Positions 6,609-15,044 of a stretch of 64,000 nt of DNA are shown piece by piece; the stretch's first letter is position 1, and every line of letters starts with the position of its first letter. The notes under the pieces are model-generated. The model was not told where the DNA came from, did not search any database, and worked only from the letters and a program-made list of their open reading frames with translations. This DNA is from Alphaproteobacteria bacterium. Lineage in GTDB: Bacteria > Pseudomonadota > Alphaproteobacteria > RF32 > CAG-239. The translations under genes were made by a program, and so were the position numbers. Location: contig JAQWBS010000003.1 in assembly GCA_028706255.1 (NCBI GenBank), positions 1 to 64,000 on the forward strand, read 5' to 3'.

Positions 6609-6749
6609 TTCGGGAGTAGAGCGCACTTTGTTTGCTCCAGTTCGTCTCTGGGCTTTGCCCACCGGCAGTCTTTCGTCTGCCTGAGCCTCCTAGTGAACCC
6701 CTTTTTTCGGGGTTTCAAAACGTCTGCTCGCAAATTACCATTAAAAAAA
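6609..6749. repeat. Hairpin-rich direct repeat, unit 2
   Basis: Second copy of the 6432 unit. Differences are few (for example TCTC for GCTC near the first hairpin, and a longer T-run before CGGGG), and the hairpins are kept. It ends about 60 bases before the first intrinsic terminator preceding the prophage. It may be a non-coding mobile repeat or a structured RNA. Confidence 0.7.
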
Positions 6750-6764
6750 AGTTTTACGCAAAAA

Positions 6765-6808
6765 ATGAAACCCGCAGAATCACTAGGTTCTGTGGGTTTT
6801 ATTTTTTT
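6765..6808 (+). terminator. Intrinsic terminator at the left prophage border region
   Basis: Stem AAACCCGCAGAA (6768-6779) with TTCTGTGGGTTT (6788-6799), one G-U pair, then a long T-run. The following 260 bases up to 7069 hold no gene I can support and probably contain the left prophage end. Confidence 0.8.
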
Positions 6809-7068
6809 GCCTTATTTTTTATGGTGGTAATGTGTAGCAGGGTTAGCGTTATTGCTTTGCTTCAAAACTCCCTGTTTTTATCTTTGTGTCCGCACCCAAT
6901 TTTCCCCATTATTTTTCATTTTTTAATACACGAATCCCGTAATCCTTTGGCATATCCGCCACATATTTCCCCATATTTTCCACCCTTTTCGTAATAGATT
7001 TAGAGCAGATTTATCTGTTTTTCCGCGCTATGTTTTTCCTGTGTATAACCCAACAACAGGAGCATAAA

Positions 7069-7284
7069 ATGACCCCCTTTACACTTTCACAAGATGACCG
7101 TTGCCTTAAAACTTCGGAAGCCGCCGAGTATCTTGGCCTATCTCAAAAAACACTTCAAATGTATCGCTACGATGGAATCGGGCCGGCGTTTGTTCGGTTC
7201 GGAAAAACCGTGCGTTATCGTCTATCTGACATAAAGGCATGGCGCGACAGCCGTCTTTGCAATCCCGGCAAAAAAGAAAATTAG
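7069..7284 (+). CDS. AlpA/excisionase-like helix-turn-helix protein
   Basis: A 71-residue MerR-type winged-helix DNA-binding protein of the HTH_17/AlpA group. It shows the signature LKTSEAAEYLGLSQKTLQMYR, then GPAFVRFGKTVRYRLSDIKAWRDSR, the wing and last helix. Such proteins direct excision or activate the integrase gene of mobile elements. ATG 7069 has a CAGGAG site; the longer reading from 7030 lacks one. It is the first gene of the prophage and lies 105 bases before the integrase start. Confidence 0.85.
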   Translation: MTPFTLSQDDRCLKTSEAAEYLGLSQKTLQMYRYDGIGPAFVRFGKTVRYRLSDIKAWRDSRLCNPGKKEN

Positions 7285-7294
7285 CGACACGCTA

Positions 7295-7337
7295 TTTTTT
7301 AGCTGGACTTTCAAAAATATGTCCGGCAGATTGCCAA
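7295..7337 (+). repeat. Leader repeat 1, before integrase
   Basis: A 43-base segment (TTTTTT, GCTGGACTTTC, TCCGGCAGATTGCCA) repeated with few changes at 8795. It contains the inverted repeat GGCA-GAT-TGCC. It lies 52 bases before the integrase start, so it may be an operator or leader element. It overlaps no clear coding frame. Confidence 0.55.
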
Positions 7338-7388
7338 TCCAATCGCTGGAAAACCCTTGGTTTTCCGCCAAAACGAAAGGAAAATAGA

Positions 7389-8765
7389 ATGCAAATAAAA
7401 TGCCTATACTTTAAGAAAAAACTGACGGCGGAATTTTTGGAGCGTATAAAATCCGATAACGATTTACAGATAAGCGACACAGAAGTTCCCGGATACCACC
7501 TGCGCTACTCAACCAAAACGGGACGCAAAGTTTTATATCTCAACTACACGCTCCGCTTGGACGCAATGCGAAAACAGCGTAATTTGAAACTGGGTATGTT
7601 CCCCGAAATATCCGCGCCCATTGCCCGCGCCGAAGCCATCAAGTTTCGCGGGCAAATACTGAACGGCATAGACCCTATGCTGGAACGCCAGCAACGCCTG
7701 CGCCAAGCGATGGGCGAGCAGGAAAAACAAATCCCCCTTAAAACCATTATGGAAAAGTATTTGGAAGAACATTCCAAACCGCTTAAAAAGGCCGGCACTT
7801 CCCGGCGCGAATTCCAGCTTGCCCGAAAGTATGTAATCCCTATGATGGGCAGTGTTCCGATAAACGAGATAAATGTTCGCCACCTTGAAAAAATGCACCT
7901 GACCGTTGGCGAACATACGCAGGTTCAAGCGAACCATTGCCTTATGTTCTTATCGTATTTTCTAAACTGGTGCGAAAAGCAGGAGTATCGCACCCTTGGC
8001 ACTAACCCCGTCCGCCTTATCCGCAAGTTCAAGACCAAAGGCCGCGACCGCGTTCTTTCGGACGAAGAATATCAACGCGTCTTTGAAGCGATGGACTTGG
8101 GGCGGCGCACCAACCTGCTGAACCCTGTTGGCTTTGATATTTTGGCTTTCATAATCTTTACAGGTTGCCGTTCCAGCGAAGCGAAAAAGCTGACTTGGGA
8201 CGAAGTCGATTTTGATAACAGTATCCTGCGCCTAAAAGACAGCAAGACTGGCGCAAAATCCATTCCTATCAGCAGTATTGCACTGGACATTATCAAAGCC
8301 GCCCTGCCCAAAAAGACCAGTTCCACTTCCCCTGTATTTCCAAACACGCACGGCAAAGCCTTTCCCGACGAGGGGCTTGCTAAGCATTGGGAGTTCATCC
8401 GCGAACACGCGAAATTGGAAAATGCTAACATTCACGACCTGCGCCACTCGTTCGCAACTACGGGAAGCATGACGGGCGAAAACATTGCCGTTATCGGCAA
8501 GGTGCTTGGGCATAGCACGATAGCCACAACCAGCCGCTATACCCATATCAACAACATCAAGGGAATTGAAGTTGCCAACAACATTGCCGAGCGCATAGCG
8601 AAAAAAGCAAAGCTGAACAAACAACCGACGGCGCAAAAACTTATGGAAATGCTGGACGGCGACGACGCGGAAACCGAGGTTGAAACGCGCGGTCGCGGGC
8701 GGAAGAAAAAAGACCCGACCGCCGCCCCTAAAAAACGCGGTCGGCCGAGCAAAAAGAAAAGTTAA
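7389..8765 (+). CDS. int: Tyrosine-type integrase (P4 integrase group)
   Basis: A 458-residue site-specific recombinase that inserts and excises the prophage. An N-terminal DUF4102-like arm-binding domain (residues about 10-100) is followed by a core-binding domain and the catalytic domain. Catalytic residues visible are FTGCRSSEAKKLTW (first Arg), IHDLRHSFATT (HxxR) and LGHSTIATTSRYTH with the Tyr nucleophile. The C-terminus is a lysine/arginine-rich tail (GRGRKKK, KKRGRPSKKKS) resembling AT-hook motifs, which is unusual. I chose ATG 7389, preceded by an AAAGGAA site; the upstream extension overlaps the HTH gene. Confidence 0.93.
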   Translation: MQIKCLYFKKKLTAEFLERIKSDNDLQISDTEVPGYHLRYSTKTGRKVLYLNYTLRLDAMRKQRNLKLGMFPEISAPIARAEAIKFRGQILNGIDPMLERQQRLRQAMGEQEKQIPLKTIMEKYLEEHSKPLKKAGTSRREFQLARKYVIPMMGSVPINEINVRHLEKMHLTVGEHTQVQANHCLMFLSYFLNWCEKQEYRTLGTNPVRLIRKFKTKGRDRVLSDEEYQRVFEAMDLGRRTNLLNPVGFDILAFIIFTGCRSSEAKKLTWDEVDFDNSILRLKDSKTGAKSIPISSIALDIIKAALPKKTSSTSPVFPNTHGKAFPDEGLAKHWEFIREHAKLENANIHDLRHSFATTGSMTGENIAVIGKVLGHSTIATTSRYTHINNIKGIEVANNIAERIAKKAKLNKQPTAQKLMEMLDGDDAETEVETRGRGRKKKDPTAAPKKRGRPSKKKS

Positions 8766-8794
8766 AAAATGGCGGATTTCTCTCACTTTTCGCG

Positions 8795-8837
8795 TTTTTT
8801 CGCTGGACTTTCCAAAAGTGTTCCGGCAGATTGCCAG
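8795..8837 (+). repeat. Leader repeat 2, before the DUF3768 gene
   Basis: Near-copy of the 7295 repeat. Here TGGACTTTCCA also forms a short palindrome next to GGCAGATTGCC. It ends 35 bases before the next start codon, about the same position as copy 1 relative to the integrase. The core TTTTTTGCTGGACTT appears a third time at 25573-25587 before the Fic gene. Confidence 0.55.
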
Positions 8838-8872
8838 TGTAGTAAAAACAATGGAAAAACAAGGAGTTAAAT

Positions 8873-9256
8873 ATGGTTATACAGACAGCGGCTTTGACGG
8901 CGAACGTAAAAAATAACGCCGTCGGCTCGACCACACGGGTGCGCGAATTAAATGATACTTTCCGCCGAGATATATTCAATATAAATCTCGGCACTTTGTT
9001 TTTTACGCCGGGCGTTGCGGCATTAAAAGACGGCGACCGCTTTGCACTCATCACCGAAGTTCAATGCTTTGAAGACTTTAATGAAAACAACGACCCTTGG
9101 CAGGAACACGATTTTGGGCGCATAGATTTCCAAGGCGAAAGATACTTCTTCAAGATTGATTATTACGACAAGGCTATGCAGTTTCATAGCCCCGATAAAT
9201 CTGACCACACTTTAACCAACCGCGTGCTTACCATTATGCACGCAAGCGAATACTAA
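8873..9256 (+). CDS. DUF3768 family protein
   Basis: A 127-residue protein that matches the DUF3768 pattern common on alphaproteobacterial mobile elements: RVRELNDTFRR, LFFTPGVAALKDGDR, NDPWQEHDFGRIDF, FFKIDYYDKAMQFHSPD and LTNRVLTIMHASEY. The function of the family is unknown; it usually accompanies plasmid or phage accessory genes. ATG 8873 is preceded by a clear AAGGAG site. It follows the integrase by 107 bases, with a copy of the leader repeat between them. Confidence 0.8.
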   Translation: MVIQTAALTANVKNNAVGSTTRVRELNDTFRRDIFNINLGTLFFTPGVAALKDGDRFALITEVQCFEDFNENNDPWQEHDFGRIDFQGERYFFKIDYYDKAMQFHSPDKSDHTLTNRVLTIMHASEY

Positions 9257-9275
9257 AACCAAAAAGGAGTATAAT

Positions 9276-9902
9276 ATGAAGCATGAAACCATGAAGGGCT
9301 GGCGCGACGCGCTGGCAAAGATAGCAACGGCGCAACTGCCCAATTGTGAAATCAAAACGGACGAGTTCCACGACAACAGGGTTGAAATATATTTGCCGGA
9401 ACAGGATGAAAAACGCTGGCCGATGGTAAGCGTTGAGATTGAAGCCGCTGGCAAAATCAAGCGCGACCGCATTCGGATTTTCAAGAATTATCGTCCGATA
9501 CGCGATTATGAAACTGATGAGCAGTATGCACGAAACATTGCCAAAGTCGTTGCGGAAGTCCGCTCCGATTATGCCAAAGCCAAGGAAGAAGAACGCATAA
9601 GGGCGGAACAAGAAAAAGCCGACAAGGAACGCAAGGAAACGCTTGAAACCATTGCGCTGGCGGCGGTAAAAGCGGCGTTTTCAAATCATAAGGTTGAACG
9701 CTTCAACGCCGAAGGCAACCATAGGGGCGGCAAGGCTTATTTGGACTTTCCGAAAATCAAGGACGCGGACGGATTTGCATGGTGCCGCCGGCTTGAATTG
9801 GAATACAAAGCGAACGACGCGAACGAACTTACTTGGGCAATCGGCGACAATATGCGGATTATCATTCCAGATCTTGCCGCTTTTTCCGAAACAATTTATT
9901 AA
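9276..9902 (+). CDS. Hypothetical accessory protein with coiled-coil centre
   Basis: I do not recognise this 208-residue protein. The middle (residues about 88-118, KAKEEERIRAEQEKADKERK) is a charged helix likely to form a coiled coil, between two mixed domains. No signal peptide or membrane segment is seen. It follows the DUF3768 gene by 19 bases with an AAAGGAG site, so the two probably form one transcript. Confidence 0.5.
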   Translation: MKHETMKGWRDALAKIATAQLPNCEIKTDEFHDNRVEIYLPEQDEKRWPMVSVEIEAAGKIKRDRIRIFKNYRPIRDYETDEQYARNIAKVVAEVRSDYAKAKEEERIRAEQEKADKERKETLETIALAAVKAAFSNHKVERFNAEGNHRGGKAYLDFPKIKDADGFAWCRRLELEYKANDANELTWAIGDNMRIIIPDLAAFSETIY

Positions 9903-9939
9903 AAAAAGCGTTGCCCCCTTGATTTTTAGGATGTTCACA

Positions 9940-10193
9940 CAAATACTACCGAATAAATAGCCGAACGATATATTTTTAATACGGAATGATAAGATTTGCG
10001 CACTCTTTTCGCTGAGTTTTCTACAAAAAATATGCAATATTTGTAGAAAATGACTGGTAATTTGCGCATAAAAAACTATCTATAAAACTATCCTAAAAAC
10101 TAGTAATAACGTATTCCTATTATATGACTTGAACGAATCTGAATACGCAAATACTACCGAATAAAATGCCTACAAAAGCGTTTTATATACGGA
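9940..10193 (+). repeat. Paired 46-bp repeats in a 405-bp intergenic region
   Basis: Two units, 9940-9985 and 10148-10193, each start with the identical 18 bases CAAATACTACCGAATAAA and end with ATACGGA. They are exactly 46 bases long and have different centres. Their ends can partly pair (CCG with CGG; ATAAAA with TTTTAT in unit 2). Between them lies the 11-bp inverted repeat described at 10017. No gene is seen from 9903 to 10307. The region looks regulatory, or like recombination or replication sites, for the ATPase gene that follows. Confidence 0.55.
10017..10050. repeat. Perfect 11-bp inverted repeat
   Basis: TTTTCTACAAA (10017-10027) pairs with TTTGTAGAAAA (10040-10050) around a 12-base AT-rich loop. 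It lies between the two 46-bp repeats. It could terminate the upstream transcript, but no long T-run follows; an operator is equally possible. Confidence 0.45.
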
Positions 10194-10307
10194 AACAATA
10201 AAAGATAGTTGCATTTTATCTATGGAAAAAGCATTGTCTGCTTGCATTTTTAATACTATAATGCTATGATTGCCAACAATGCGTTGTAATTTATAATGGA
10301 GTAAGCT

Positions 10308-11624
10308 ATGAAAAGGCAGGCATTACAAGAGCTTATCAGGTGGAAAAACCGACCCGCGCACAAACCTCTTATAATTCAAGGGGCGCGGCAAGTTGGCAAG
10401 ACTTGGATTATGAAAGAGTTTGGTCGCACCGAATATGAAAACATCGCTTATATTTGGTTTGAAAAGAACGAGCGTATGGCGGCATTGTTTTCCGGTGATA
10501 TGGATACCGACCGCATATTGTTGGGACTAGAAGCCGAAGTCCAGCATAAGATAACGCCCGGCAAAACACTGATTATTTTTGATGAAATACAGGCTTGCCC
10601 GAATGCTTTGACCGCCCTTAAATACTTTAATGAAAATGCCCCGCAATATGATATAGTTGCGGCCGGAAGTTTGCTTGGCGTGTTCTTGCACGAAGGGGTT
10701 TCCTTCCCTGTTGGCAAGGTAGAGTTTATGAATCTCTATCCAATGAACTTTTGCGAATTTTTAGACGCAATGGGCGAAGAAAGGCTTTGCGAATTATTGG
10801 CAAAGCAAGATTGGGAAATGGCCAAGGTATTCAAAGACAAATACATATATTACTTGCGTCTGTATTTTTATATCGGCGGTATGCCCGAAGCTGTTTCGCA
10901 GTTTATAAAAACCAAAGATTATGAAGCGGTGCGCAAAGCGCAAAAAGATATACTTGCCGCGTATAAAGAAGATTTTTCCAACCATGTTCCTAAGGCTCAT
11001 ATTCAAAAAGTCGCACAAATTTGGGATAGCGTTCCATATCAGCTGGCAAAAGAAAACAAAAAATTCGTATATTCGGAAGTTCAAAGGGGCGCACGCGCCA
11101 ACACTTATGAAACCGCGTTGGAATGGCTTATCAAAGGCGGTCTTATTCACCGCGTTTCGCGCGTATCAAAGCCCGCGATTCCGCTCAAAGGCTATGCCAA
11201 CGCCAGCGGCGCATTCAAGTTGTTTATGGTTGATGTTGGCTTGCTGTCCGCCATGTCCAAGGTTGATGTCCGCGCCTTGCTCGAAGGCGACGCACTATTT
11301 ACAGAATTTAAGGGCGCATTGACCGAGCAGTTCGTCTGCCAAGAGCTGCAAACAATGATGGACGATATGGATATAGCATACTGGGCGAATGAAAATCCGG
11401 CCCGCGCCGAAATAGATTTTATCTTGCAACTGGGACGGCAAATTATCCCGCTAGAAGTAAAAGCGGGAGCAAACTTAAAAGCAAAGAGCCTTTCGGTGTA
11501 TCGCGAAAAGTTTAGTCCAAAGGTCGAAGTCCGAACCTCACTGGCGGATTATAAAAAGACGGATAATTTGTATGATATACCGCTGTATGCGCTAGGCTAT
11601 CTAAAAGAAATAATTGAAGAATAA
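10308..11624 (+). CDS. AAA ATPase with DUF4143 domain
   Basis: A 438-residue protein with an N-terminal AAA_14 ATPase (Walker A GARQVGKT at residues about 22-29, Walker B TLIIFDEIQAC, sensor VAAGSLLGV) and a C-terminal DUF4143 domain. The latter includes a PD-(D/E)xK-like stretch AEIDFILQL, PLEVKAG. Members are common on mobile elements and often thought to act as regulated ATPase/nuclease modules; the role is not established. It starts ATG 10308 with a GGAG site and precedes hsdR by 11 bases, so it is the first gene of the restriction operon. Confidence 0.85.
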   Translation: MKRQALQELIRWKNRPAHKPLIIQGARQVGKTWIMKEFGRTEYENIAYIWFEKNERMAALFSGDMDTDRILLGLEAEVQHKITPGKTLIIFDEIQACPNALTALKYFNENAPQYDIVAAGSLLGVFLHEGVSFPVGKVEFMNLYPMNFCEFLDAMGEERLCELLAKQDWEMAKVFKDKYIYYLRLYFYIGGMPEAVSQFIKTKDYEAVRKAQKDILAAYKEDFSNHVPKAHIQKVAQIWDSVPYQLAKENKKFVYSEVQRGARANTYETALEWLIKGGLIHRVSRVSKPAIPLKGYANASGAFKLFMVDVGLLSAMSKVDVRALLEGDALFTEFKGALTEQFVCQELQTMMDDMDIAYWANENPARAEIDFILQLGRQIIPLEVKAGANLKAKSLSVYREKFSPKVEVRTSLADYKKTDNLYDIPLYALGYLKEIIEE

Positions 11625-11635
11625 AGGAAGAAAGC

Positions 11636-14389
11636 ATGGCATTCAACGAAGATACGAGGGTAAAAATACCGGCAATCCTGACGCTTACGCGTCTTGGATA
11701 TGGTTATTTGTCGTTGAAAGACCGCACGGATATTGACCCGCAAACAAACATTTTCAAGGATATTTTCTTTGATTCTTTGCGCAAACTTAATCCAAACACC
11801 GCTGATGAAGAATTACAAAAGTTCTTTCTTAAAATCCAAACTATGCTTGATTATGAAGATTTGGGAAAGGCATTTTATGAGCTTTTAACAAGCGGCGCTG
11901 GTATAAAATTGATTGACTGGGAAAAACCACTTCGCAATACTTTGAATGTTTGCACAGAACTGACTTGCGGGAACAAGGACGAAGATAGTTTCCGCCCTGA
12001 TATAACGTTGCTTATCAATGGAATGCCGCTAGCGTTTATAGAAGTTAAGAAACCTAATAATCGCGAAGGTATTATTGCGGAACGCACTCGTATCAATGAC
12101 CGCTTCAAAAATCGCAAATTCCGTCGTTTTATTAACATTTCCCAAATTCTGTTATTTTCAAACAATATGGAATATGAACAGGACGATACAGACCCAATAC
12201 AAGGCGCGTTCTATGCCGCAAGCAGCAAGGGCAAGGCATTTTTCAATCAATTCAAAGAAGAAAAAGACAATAAAGCCCGCCTATTCGGTATGTTGAAGGA
12301 TGAGAATGACCACATAGAGAACGAAGTCTTGAAAGACAATAACTATGCTACAATGAAGTATAGCAAGGAATTTGAAACCAACAAACGCCCCGACAGCCCT
12401 ACTAACCGCGCCATTGTTTCTCTATTTGCGCCGGAGCGGATTTTTGAATTGCTCCGCTATGGATTTGCCTATGTTGAATATGACGACGAAGATGGTTTGC
12501 ACCATTTGGAAAAGCATATCATGCGCTATCCGCAATTTTTTGCCAGTAAAGCAATCCAATCAACGCTGGATAGTGGTAAAAAGCGTGGAATTATATGGCA
12601 TACGCAGGGTTCCGGCAAAACAGCGTTGGCATATTTTAGCGTGCGCTGGTTGACGGATTATTTTGCAAAAAAGAATACTATTCCACAATTTTATTTCATT
12701 GTGGACAGGATAGATTTGCGCACGCAGGCAGGAAACGAATTCAACATTCGCGGATTAAAAGTCAATAGTATTGAAAGCAAAGAAGATTTTATCAAGCATT
12801 TGAAGCGCAAGGCTACGCGTTCCGGCAATTCCGGCGAACAAGAAATAACTGTTTTGAATATCCATAAATTCTCGGAAGACGCGCGGGCGACAACCCAAAA
12901 AGATTATGATATAAACACGCAACGGGTGTATTTTATTGACGAAGCCCATCGCAGTTATAGTCCGGCAGGAAGCTTCCTTGCCAACCTTATACAATCCGAC
13001 CCTAATGCTATCATTATATCCCTAACAGGAACGCCGCTTTTGGATAAAGGCGAAAAACGGATTGCCAGCACGGAAATCTTTGGGAAATACATTCATAAAT
13101 ACTATTACGACCAGTCCATATCGGACGGTTATACTTTACGCCTGATACGCGAAGAGATAGAAAGTAAATACAAGTTAAAACTGAAAGAAATCTTTGAGAA
13201 AATCCAAGTTCCCAAAGGCGATACCCGTATCAAGCAAATTTACGCGCACCAGAATTTCTGCGCTCCTCTTTTGGAATATATCGCGGAAGATTTGCGCAAA
13301 AGCCGTATCCAGCATAATAACGACACTATCGGCGGAATGGTTGTTTGCCATAGCTCGGAACAAGCGGAAATGTTGTTTGGATTATTCAAAAAAGAATATG
13401 AAGGCAAGGCGACCGACGCGCATATACCAAATACCGCCGCACTGATTTTGCATAATGCAGATGATAAAGCCACGCGCAAAAACTATATCAAGAGCTTTAA
13501 GAATGGCAAGATTGACCTATTATTCGTGTTTAATATGCTTTTGACGGGTTTTGACGCGCCACGTTTGAAAAAACTATATCTCGGCCGCGTCATCAAGGAA
13601 CATAATCTGTTGCAAACGCTGACCCGCGTCAATCGTCCTTACCAAGGCTTTCGTTATGGCTACGTTGTAGATTTTGCCGATATTAAGAAAGAGTTTGATA
13701 AGACAAATCGGGCATATTGGAAAGAATTGCAGACCGATTGGGGTGAAGATATGGACGGCTATAAAAACCTGTTCAAATCCGCCGAAGAAATTGAGCAAGA
13801 TATTAAAGAAATCAAGGATAAATTATGGCTTTTTGACACATTGAACGCCGAAGTTTTCCAACAACAAATCAGCGAAATCAAAGAAAAGAAAGACCTGTTG
13901 AATCTGCGTAAAGCATTACAGCTGGCGACGGAACTTTATAACATTATCCGATTAAACGGCTATGAAGAATTATTAGGCAAGTTGGATTTCAACCAATTCA
14001 AGCGTTTGCTGAATGAAGTAGAAAACCGCATTGGGATTATCAATCAACGTGAAGCCTTGCAAAATGGGGAAGATATTACAGGGCTTTTGAATGAAGCGTT
14101 GGAAGATTCAATCTTTGTTTTCAAAAAAACGGGCGAAAGCGCGCTGGATTTAGCAGCGAATGGCTTAAAAGATTTACTGCGTAAAACGCGCGAAGCGATG
14201 GGGCATAATGTGGACAAGAAAGACCCATCGTGGGTATCTTTGAAGGAAGAACTGGAACGACTACTGCGCGATAAAAATTGGGAAGAAGCCGAAGGAGCTG
14301 ATATAGAAGAAGGCACAAAAATTTTGACAGGCATATATGGACGCATTGCGGAATTGAATCGCAAAGACGCTCAATTATTGGTCAAATAA
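11636..14389 (+). CDS. hsdR: Type I restriction enzyme R subunit
   Basis: A 917-residue motor-nuclease subunit that translocates and cuts DNA in the HsdR2M2S1 complex. It has an N-terminal nuclease with RPDITLL then FIEVKK (residues about 120-136), Walker A HTQGSGKT (about 320-327), DEAH box FIDEAHRS (about 435), TGTPLLD and a late helicase motif LTRVNRPYQGF. Length is somewhat short for the family. It is followed directly by hsdS with no hsdM between or anywhere in the window, which is unusual because HsdM is needed both for assembly and to protect host DNA. Confidence 0.95.
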   Translation: MAFNEDTRVKIPAILTLTRLGYGYLSLKDRTDIDPQTNIFKDIFFDSLRKLNPNTADEELQKFFLKIQTMLDYEDLGKAFYELLTSGAGIKLIDWEKPLRNTLNVCTELTCGNKDEDSFRPDITLLINGMPLAFIEVKKPNNREGIIAERTRINDRFKNRKFRRFINISQILLFSNNMEYEQDDTDPIQGAFYAASSKGKAFFNQFKEEKDNKARLFGMLKDENDHIENEVLKDNNYATMKYSKEFETNKRPDSPTNRAIVSLFAPERIFELLRYGFAYVEYDDEDGLHHLEKHIMRYPQFFASKAIQSTLDSGKKRGIIWHTQGSGKTALAYFSVRWLTDYFAKKNTIPQFYFIVDRIDLRTQAGNEFNIRGLKVNSIESKEDFIKHLKRKATRSGNSGEQEITVLNIHKFSEDARATTQKDYDINTQRVYFIDEAHRSYSPAGSFLANLIQSDPNAIIISLTGTPLLDKGEKRIASTEIFGKYIHKYYYDQSISDGYTLRLIREEIESKYKLKLKEIFEKIQVPKGDTRIKQIYAHQNFCAPLLEYIAEDLRKSRIQHNNDTIGGMVVCHSSEQAEMLFGLFKKEYEGKATDAHIPNTAALILHNADDKATRKNYIKSFKNGKIDLLFVFNMLLTGFDAPRLKKLYLGRVIKEHNLLQTLTRVNRPYQGFRYGYVVDFADIKKEFDKTNRAYWKELQTDWGEDMDGYKNLFKSAEEIEQDIKEIKDKLWLFDTLNAEVFQQQISEIKEKKDLLNLRKALQLATELYNIIRLNGYEELLGKLDFNQFKRLLNEVENRIGIINQREALQNGEDITGLLNEALEDSIFVFKKTGESALDLAANGLKDLLRKTREAMGHNVDKKDPSWVSLKEELERLLRDKNWEEAEGADIEEGTKILTGIYGRIAELNRKDAQLLVK

Positions 14390-15044
14390 GGAATATAAAT
14401 TATCAGAGCTTGGTATATTTGCTCGTGGAAAATCCAAACATCGGCCGCGAGATGATATACGGCTTTTTGAGAATGGTAAGTATCCACTTGTGCAGACGGG
14501 CGAAATAAAAGATGCCTTGCTTTATGTAAATTATCATACTTTGGAATATGGAGACTTTGGATTAAGACAAAGCAAACTGTGGGATAGAGGAACACTCTGT
14601 ATAACCATCGCAGCAAATATAGCAGAAACAGCTATTCTTGACTATCCCATGTGCTTTCCTGATAGTGTTGTTGGTTTTACTGCTGATAAAACAAAAAGTT
14701 CAGAGTTATTTTTGCATTACATTTTCATTTATATTCGCAAGTCGATTCAAAATTCGGCAAGTGGAAGCATTCAAGATAATATAAATCTTGAATATCTAAC
14801 GAACTTAAAATTCAAAATTCCACCAAAGAACTATCAAGATAAAATTGCCATCATATTATCAATGCTTGATGGCAAAATAGAGTTGAATAATAAAATAAAT
14901 TCTGAACTGGAAGCGATGGCACGGGCGTTGTATGATTATTGGTTTGTGCAATTTGATTTTCCTGACGAAACTGGACGACCGCTTACTTCCCGCATTTTTT
15001 CGTGGATAAGAAACGACAGAAAAATGGGGGTGCAGTATGCCTAA
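14388..15044 (+). CDS. hsdS: Type I specificity subunit fragment 1, start codon missing
   Basis: HsdS reads the target sequence. The frame encodes KEYKLSELGIFARGKSKHRP, a typical start of the first target-recognition domain, then one such domain and the conserved helix ELNNKINSELEAMARALYDYW, ending after RPLTSRIF. The frame is open from 14358, yet no ATG, GTG or TTG occurs before GTG 14490, which is inside the domain. The family N-terminus begins right at the hsdR stop codon, so a deletion probably removed hsdM and the hsdS start. A +1 frameshift from hsdR is a less likely route to expression. The 3' end overlaps the next hsdS by 8 bases. Confidence 0.75.
   Translation, partial: KEYKLSELGIFARGKSKHRPRDDIRLFENGKYPLVQTGEIKDALLYVNYHTLEYGDFGLRQSKLWDRGTLCITIAANIAETAILDYPMCFPDSVVGFTADKTKSSELFLHYIFIYIRKSIQNSASGSIQDNINLEYLTNLKFKIPPKNYQDKIAIILSMLDGKIELNNKINSELEAMARALYDYWFVQFDFPDETGRPLTSRIFSWIRNDRKMGVQYA

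Noticed and set aside
6386-6733. 115-residue minus-strand ORF with a repeated Arg/Lys-rich segment
   Set aside because: It is the translation of the two tandem hairpin-rich repeats; it has no ribosome site and other frames are equally open, so I treat it as non-coding.
6190-7068. Left attachment repeat matching the tRNA-Met 3' end
   Set aside because: I looked for the tRNA 3' sequence in this interval and did not find it.
8232-8786. Long minus-strand ORFs opposite the integrase
   Set aside because: They are shadows of the GC-richer integrase gene with no start signals or family resemblance.
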